Assembly (NCBI RefSeq): GCF_034140825.1
Contig: NC_089037.1
Coordinates: 7,142,001-7,206,000 of the forward strand
Length of the DNA: 64,000 nucleotides
Source of the DNA: Oryza sativa Japonica Group
Lineage: Eukaryota > Streptophyta > Magnoliopsida > Poales > Poaceae
Direction: 5' to 3'
Made by a program: the position numbers and the translations under genes. How positions within the stretch are numbered: position 1 is the first letter of the stretch; each line of letters begins with the position of its first letter. The notes beneath the pieces are model-generated. The model had not been told where the DNA came from, made no database searches, and saw only the letters and a list, made by a program, of their open reading frames with translations. Below, piece by piece: positions 59,822 through 64,000 of the stretch.

Positions 59822-62371
59822 ATGGAGGAAAAATACTCTGCGAAACCATTTGTTTTCGATGGACACAATTTTGTCATTTGGAAGGCACGAATGGAGGCCT
59901 ACCTCCAGTCGCAAGGGCATAATGTGTGGAATAAGGTTAAATCTCCTTATACTGTGCCCGATGATGCTGACATCACGCCTGCAAATATGGCTCAGGTTGA
60001 TTTTAATTATCGTGCAAGAAATGCAATCATTGGTGGAATTTCTTCTGGTGAATTTAATCGTGTTCAACACCACAAGTCCGCTCATGACATGTGGACTGCT
60101 CTGTGCAATTTCCATGAGGGAAACAATGATATTCAATTGGTTCGTCAGAATCAATTTCATAAAGAATATCAAAGATTTGAGATGCACCCAGGAGAGTCCA
60201 TTGATTCTTATTTCAAACGTTTTGGAGAAATTATTTCGAAGTTGAGATCTGTTGGAAAAGAATTTTCTGATAATGATAATGCTCGCCATCTTTTGAATTG
60301 TCTTGATTATGGTGTTTGGGAAATGAAAGTTACTTCCATCACAGAGAGTGCACCTCTGAGTGACCTTACCATGGACAAGCTTTACTCAAAGCTAAAAACC
60401 CATGAGATGGATGTTTTCCATCGGAAAGGCCTCAAACACTCGATGGCTTTGGTAGCTGATCCCTCTGGTAGTACTTCTTCTAATGACTCAGCCTTTGTGT
60501 ATGGTGGCTTCTCTCTTGCCGCTTTACACTCGGTCACTGAGGAGCAATTAGAGAAGATCCCTGAAGATGATCTTGCTCTTTTTGCTAGAAAATTCTCAAG
60601 AGCTTACAAAAATGTGAGAGATAGAAAAAGAGGAAAAACCAATGAACCATTTGTGTGTTTTGAGTGTGGAGAGCCTAACCACAAAAGAGTGAATTGTCCC
60701 AAGTTGAAGAAGAAGAGTGACAAGACGATCAAGAAGCCCGAGGGACAAGGGCGAAAGGGGAAGAAGGATTTGATGAAGAAGGCGATCCACAAGGTCTTGG
60801 CGGCTCTTGAGGAGGTGCAGCTTAGCGACATCGACTCCGACGACGATGATCAAGAAAAGGGGGACAAGGACTTCTCCGGGATGTGCTGTCTCGCCAACAA
60901 CGAGGACTTCATCAACCTGTGTCTCATGGCGCTTGAGGATAAGGATGACTCATCGGAGCATCCTGAGGTATGTCTTGATGATATCCCTTCCTTGGATGGT
61001 TCTCTTTGTGATGATTCTTGCTCAGATAATGACTCTGTTGATGATGAACTAAGCAAAGAAAGAATGGCACACTTGATGATTGAAATTAGTGATAAGTATA
61101 GGTCTTCTAAGTATAAAATTGAGAAACTAAAATCTGAAAATGATGGAATGGCGCTAGAAATTGCTAGGCTTCGATCCATGATTCCTGAGGAGGATACCTG
61201 TTCTACTTGTGCTTCATATCTTTCTGAAATTAATCTCCTCAAGGATAAGTTGAAATCATGTGCTTTAGGAGCTGGGAATCCTTCTAGTGCTAGTGCTGCT
61301 TGCTCTACTTGCTATGAAATGAAAGTTGATATGGGTTTGCTTGAGATGGAATTGAAAGAACTAAAAGAAAAATTTGTTCATGATAGGATTGGTAGGTGTG
61401 AAAATTGTCCCATTCTCACTAGTGACAATGATGAATTAAGACAACAAGTTGCCATGCTTAGGACCAAGAATGATTTGTTAGAATCTTTTGCTACTAAGGA
61501 ACCTATTCATTCTTCATGTGCTAATTGTGCTATCCTGGAAACTGAACTAAAAGATGCTAAAACTGTCATTGATTCTATCAAATCTATTGATTCTTGTTCT
61601 TCATGCATTTCTCTGAAAGTTGATCTTGAGTCTGCTAAGAAAGAGAACTCATACCTACAACAATCTTTAGAGAGGTTTGCTCAAGGAAAGAAAAAGTTGA
61701 ACATGATCCTAGACCAATCCAAAGTGTCCATAAACAATCAAGGTATAGGCTATGATTTTGCTGAGTCTTTGAGGATAGGTACCCATGAGATTTTAGGTGT
61801 CACAGATGGGATGATAGAACTAGCTCAAAAACCTATAACCTTCAAGTCTGCAGGTTTCATTGGAAACACTAGTTCTAGTACACCCAAAACCTCAGAACCA
61901 AAGATGGTACCTATGACTAGCAAGTCTAAGCCTGTAGAGTTACCTAGACCCAAAAATCCAAAACAAGTTGAGCACAAGCAAAACCAGAGACAAACCAAGC
62001 CTGTAGAGAAAACCAAGTATGAGTGCACCTATTGTGGGAAAGCTGGTCATTTGGTAGGTTTCTGCTTTAGAAAGGCTAGAAAAGAGCGACAAGAACGTCT
62101 TAGGACTAGAAGAGCTACTAGAGTCCCTGAGAGGTTCGAGTGTGCGTGTCATTGTCGTTCAAGTGGTGTATCTCGCTTTCCTCGCCGAGATGTGCACCCT
62201 CGACGTGACCTAGCAGGGTTGGGGCAAAACAGACATGGTCATCTTGCATATAATTCTGCTCATAACACTAAAGATGCTTGTACTTCTCGCATGATTCAGT
62301 ACTGGATTCCTAAGTCATTTTTCACTAACCCCAGTACTGAATCATCGAGATCTGCTGTGTCTTTCTTGTAG
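59822..62371 (+). CDS. Copia element gag region
   Basis: The N-terminal gag domain contains FVFDGHNFVIWKARMEAYL and DMWTALCNFHEGN (UBN2-type gag). A CCHC zinc knuckle (CFECGEPNHKRVNCP), an acidic segment, coiled-coil stretches with repeated CxxC-like pairs (CSTCASYL, CANCAIL, CSSCISLK) and a second CCHC knuckle (CTYCGKAGHLVGFC) follow. It would form the nucleocapsid of virus-like particles. It is part of a retroelement and not a host gene. Confidence 0.85.
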   Translation: MEEKYSAKPFVFDGHNFVIWKARMEAYLQSQGHNVWNKVKSPYTVPDDADITPANMAQVDFNYRARNAIIGGISSGEFNRVQHHKSAHDMWTALCNFHEGNNDIQLVRQNQFHKEYQRFEMHPGESIDSYFKRFGEIISKLRSVGKEFSDNDNARHLLNCLDYGVWEMKVTSITESAPLSDLTMDKLYSKLKTHEMDVFHRKGLKHSMALVADPSGSTSSNDSAFVYGGFSLAALHSVTEEQLEKIPEDDLALFARKFSRAYKNVRDRKRGKTNEPFVCFECGEPNHKRVNCPKLKKKSDKTIKKPEGQGRKGKKDLMKKAIHKVLAALEEVQLSDIDSDDDDQEKGDKDFSGMCCLANNEDFINLCLMALEDKDDSSEHPEVCLDDIPSLDGSLCDDSCSDNDSVDDELSKERMAHLMIEISDKYRSSKYKIEKLKSENDGMALEIARLRSMIPEEDTCSTCASYLSEINLLKDKLKSCALGAGNPSSASAACSTCYEMKVDMGLLEMELKELKEKFVHDRIGRCENCPILTSDNDELRQQVAMLRTKNDLLESFATKEPIHSSCANCAILETELKDAKTVIDSIKSIDSCSSCISLKVDLESAKKENSYLQQSLERFAQGKKKLNMILDQSKVSINNQGIGYDFAESLRIGTHEILGVTDGMIELAQKPITFKSAGFIGNTSSSTPKTSEPKMVPMTSKSKPVELPRPKNPKQVEHKQNQRQTKPVEKTKYECTYCGKAGHLVGFCFRKARKERQERLRTRRATRVPERFECACHCRSSGVSRFPRRDVHPRRDLAGLGQNRHGHLAYNSAHNTKDACTSRMIQYWIPKSFFTNPSTESSRSAVSFL

Positions 62372-64000
62372 GATTTTGGAGTAGGGAGAAGTAATTCTTG
62401 GCTTGTGGACTCCGGTTGCTCACGCCACATGACCGGTGAAGCCAAGTGGTTTACTTCTCTCACTCGTGCATCCAGTGATGAGACCATCACTTTTGGGGAT
62501 GCGAGCAGTGGACGCGTGATGGCTAAAGGAACAATCAAGGTCAATGACAAATTCATGCTGAAAGATGTGGCACTAGTAAGTAAGCTTAAGTACAATTTGC
62601 TCTCTGTTTCACAACTCTGTGATGAAAATCTGGAAGTTCGTTTCAAAAAGGACAGGTCTCGAGTTCTTGATGCTTCTGAATCTCCTGTTTTTGACATTTC
62701 TCGAGTTGGTCGAGTTTTCTTTGCTAACTTCGACTCTTCTGCTCCTGGTCCTTCTCGTTGTCTCATTGCCTCAGAGAATAGGGATTTGTTTTTCTGGCAT
62801 CGACGTCTTGGTCATATTGGCTTTGACCACTTGTCTCGCATTAGTGGTATGGATTTGATTCGGGGTTTGCCTAAGTTGAAAGTTCCGAAAGATCTTGTGT
62901 GTGCACCATGTCGTCATGGGAAAATGACATCTTCTTCCCACAAGCCTGTTACAATGGTTATGACAGATGGACCGGGACAACTGCTTCACATGGATACGGT
63001 TGGTCCTGCTCGGGTCCAGTCAGTTGGGGGGAAGTGGTATGTCTTGGTTGTTGTGGATGATTTCTCTCGCTACTCTTGGGTCTATTTTCTTGAATCAAAG
63101 GAGGAAACATTTGGCTTCTTTCAGTCTCTTGCTCGTAGTTTGGCTTTGGAGTTTCCTGGTGCTCTTCGAGCCATTCGCAGTGATAATGGCTCTGAATTCA
63201 AAAATTCTGCATTTGAATCTTTCTGTGATTCTTCTGGAGTCGAACACCAGTTTTCTTCGCCATATGTCCCACAACAGAATGGGGTGGTTGAGAGGAAGAA
63301 CCGCACCCTTGTGGAGATGGCACGAACTATGCTTGATGAGTTTACGACTCCAAGAAAATTCTGGACTGAAGCTATTTCTGCTGCTTGTTTTATTTCCAAT
63401 CGTGTGTTTTTGAGAACTATCTTGCACAAGACGCCATATGAGCTCAGATTTGGTCGTCGACCAAAAGTTTCACATCTCAGGGTCTTCGGTTGCAAATGCT
63501 TTGTTCTTAAATCTGGAAATTTGGACAAGTTTGAATCTCGATCATTGGATGGCATTTTCCTTGGCTATGCTACTCATTCTCGGGCTTATCGAGTTTATGT
63601 TCTTTCAACCAACAAAATTGTGGAGACTTGTGAAGTCACTTTTGATGAGGCTAGCCCAGGAGCTAGACCAGAAATTTCAGGTGTTCCAGATGAAAGCATC
63701 TTTGTGGATGAGGATTCAGATGATGATGACGATGATTCTATTCCTCCACCTCTAGACAGTACACCACCAGTGCAAGAAACCGGTTCTCCTTCGACTACAT
63801 CACCTTCAGGAGATGCACCAACTACATCATCTTCAGCAGCTGAGGAGATTGATGGTGGCACATCAGGACCGACAGCTCCCCGACACATCCAGAACCGACA
63901 TCCGCCTGACTCGATGATCGGAGGCCTGGGTGAAAGGGTAACTAGAAATCGGTCTTATGAACTTGTCAATTCAGCTTTTGTTGCCTCTTTTGAGCCCAAA
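62372..64000 (+). CDS. Copia element pol region (protease and integrase; incomplete at the window edge)
   Basis: The aspartic protease active site is WLVDSGCSRHMTG. The pre-integrase zinc motif starts FWHRRLGHIGFDHLS and continues with a CxxC pair (APCRHGKM). The integrase core has VVVDDFSRYSWVYFL, RSDNGSEFKN and VPQQNGVVERKNRT. A Ser/Thr/Pro/Asp-rich linker leads towards reverse transcriptase, which lies beyond the edge. The order PR-INT before RT defines Ty1/copia. Confidence 0.85.

Larger units (their letters stand above)
58178..64000 (+). mobile_element. Ty1/copia LTR retrotransposon, 5' part (runs off the window)
   Basis: Parts in order: a 5' LTR of about 1.6 kb (58178-59763, with a tataaatag box near 59210), a tRNA-Met-type primer binding site (tggtatcagagc, 59766-59777), gag, protease and integrase, continuing past the right edge. 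The long gag with coiled-coil and two zinc knuckles suggests the SIRE/Maximus lineage. The reading frames look nearly whole as far as the window shows, so the copy is probably young. The 3' LTR lies outside, so its age cannot be estimated from LTR divergence. Confidence 0.85.

Overview
This window is plant nuclear DNA, almost certainly rice (Oryza sativa or a close relative, chromosome 3). The hemoglobin exon at its left edge matches, as I remember it, the C-terminus of rice Hb1. The genes are short-exon, GC-rich grass genes separated by Stowaway and Tourist-like MITEs, Helitrons, Mutator-like elements, Cassandra TRIMs and LTR retrotransposons. Exon boundaries below were worked out by hand from splice signals, reading phase and protein homology. 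No computer search was run.

Layout. 1-8 kb: a tandem class-1 phytoglobin cluster, with the last exon of Hb1 followed by two complete four-exon paralogs on the + strand that share a duplicated promoter. 8.8-11.1 kb: a ubiquitin-ribosomal protein L40 fusion gene on the - strand. 11.3-12.9 kb: a Mutator-like element carrying GC-rich captured sequence, with a Helitron nested almost at its end. 13.7-14.9 kb: a class III peroxidase (+), with a 2.2 kb Helitron starting 48 bp after its stop codon. 17.7-21.6 kb: a seven-exon gene on the - strand that resembles LIN37 of the DREAM/MuvB cell-cycle complex. 24.3-30.75 kb: a retroelement block made of the 3' part of a Ty3/gypsy element joined to a Cassandra TRIM; the whole block is flanked by one 5-bp direct repeat. 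31.4-36.7 kb: two tandem class III peroxidases (-). 39.2-42.2 kb: a GID8-like LisH/CTLH/CRA gene (+). 43.1-45.0 kb: an intronless PPR-DYW gene (+). 45.7-49.8 kb and 54.0-57.7 kb: two tandem NPF/PTR transporters (-) with matching exon architecture. They are separated by a Mutator-like element containing a second Cassandra, a 451-bp tandem duplication and an 82-bp minisatellite. 58.2-64.0 kb: the 5' part of a Ty1/copia element that runs off the window.

The host genes do not form a pathway. They fall into three local tandem families (phytoglobins, peroxidases, peptide/nitrate-type transporters) and four single housekeeping or regulatory genes. I found no sign of a wholly new coding system. The most unusual content is in the mobile elements: a chimeric gypsy-Cassandra insertion, nested DNA transposons with readable target-site duplications, and transposons lodged in the untranslated regions, introns and immediate flanks of genes.
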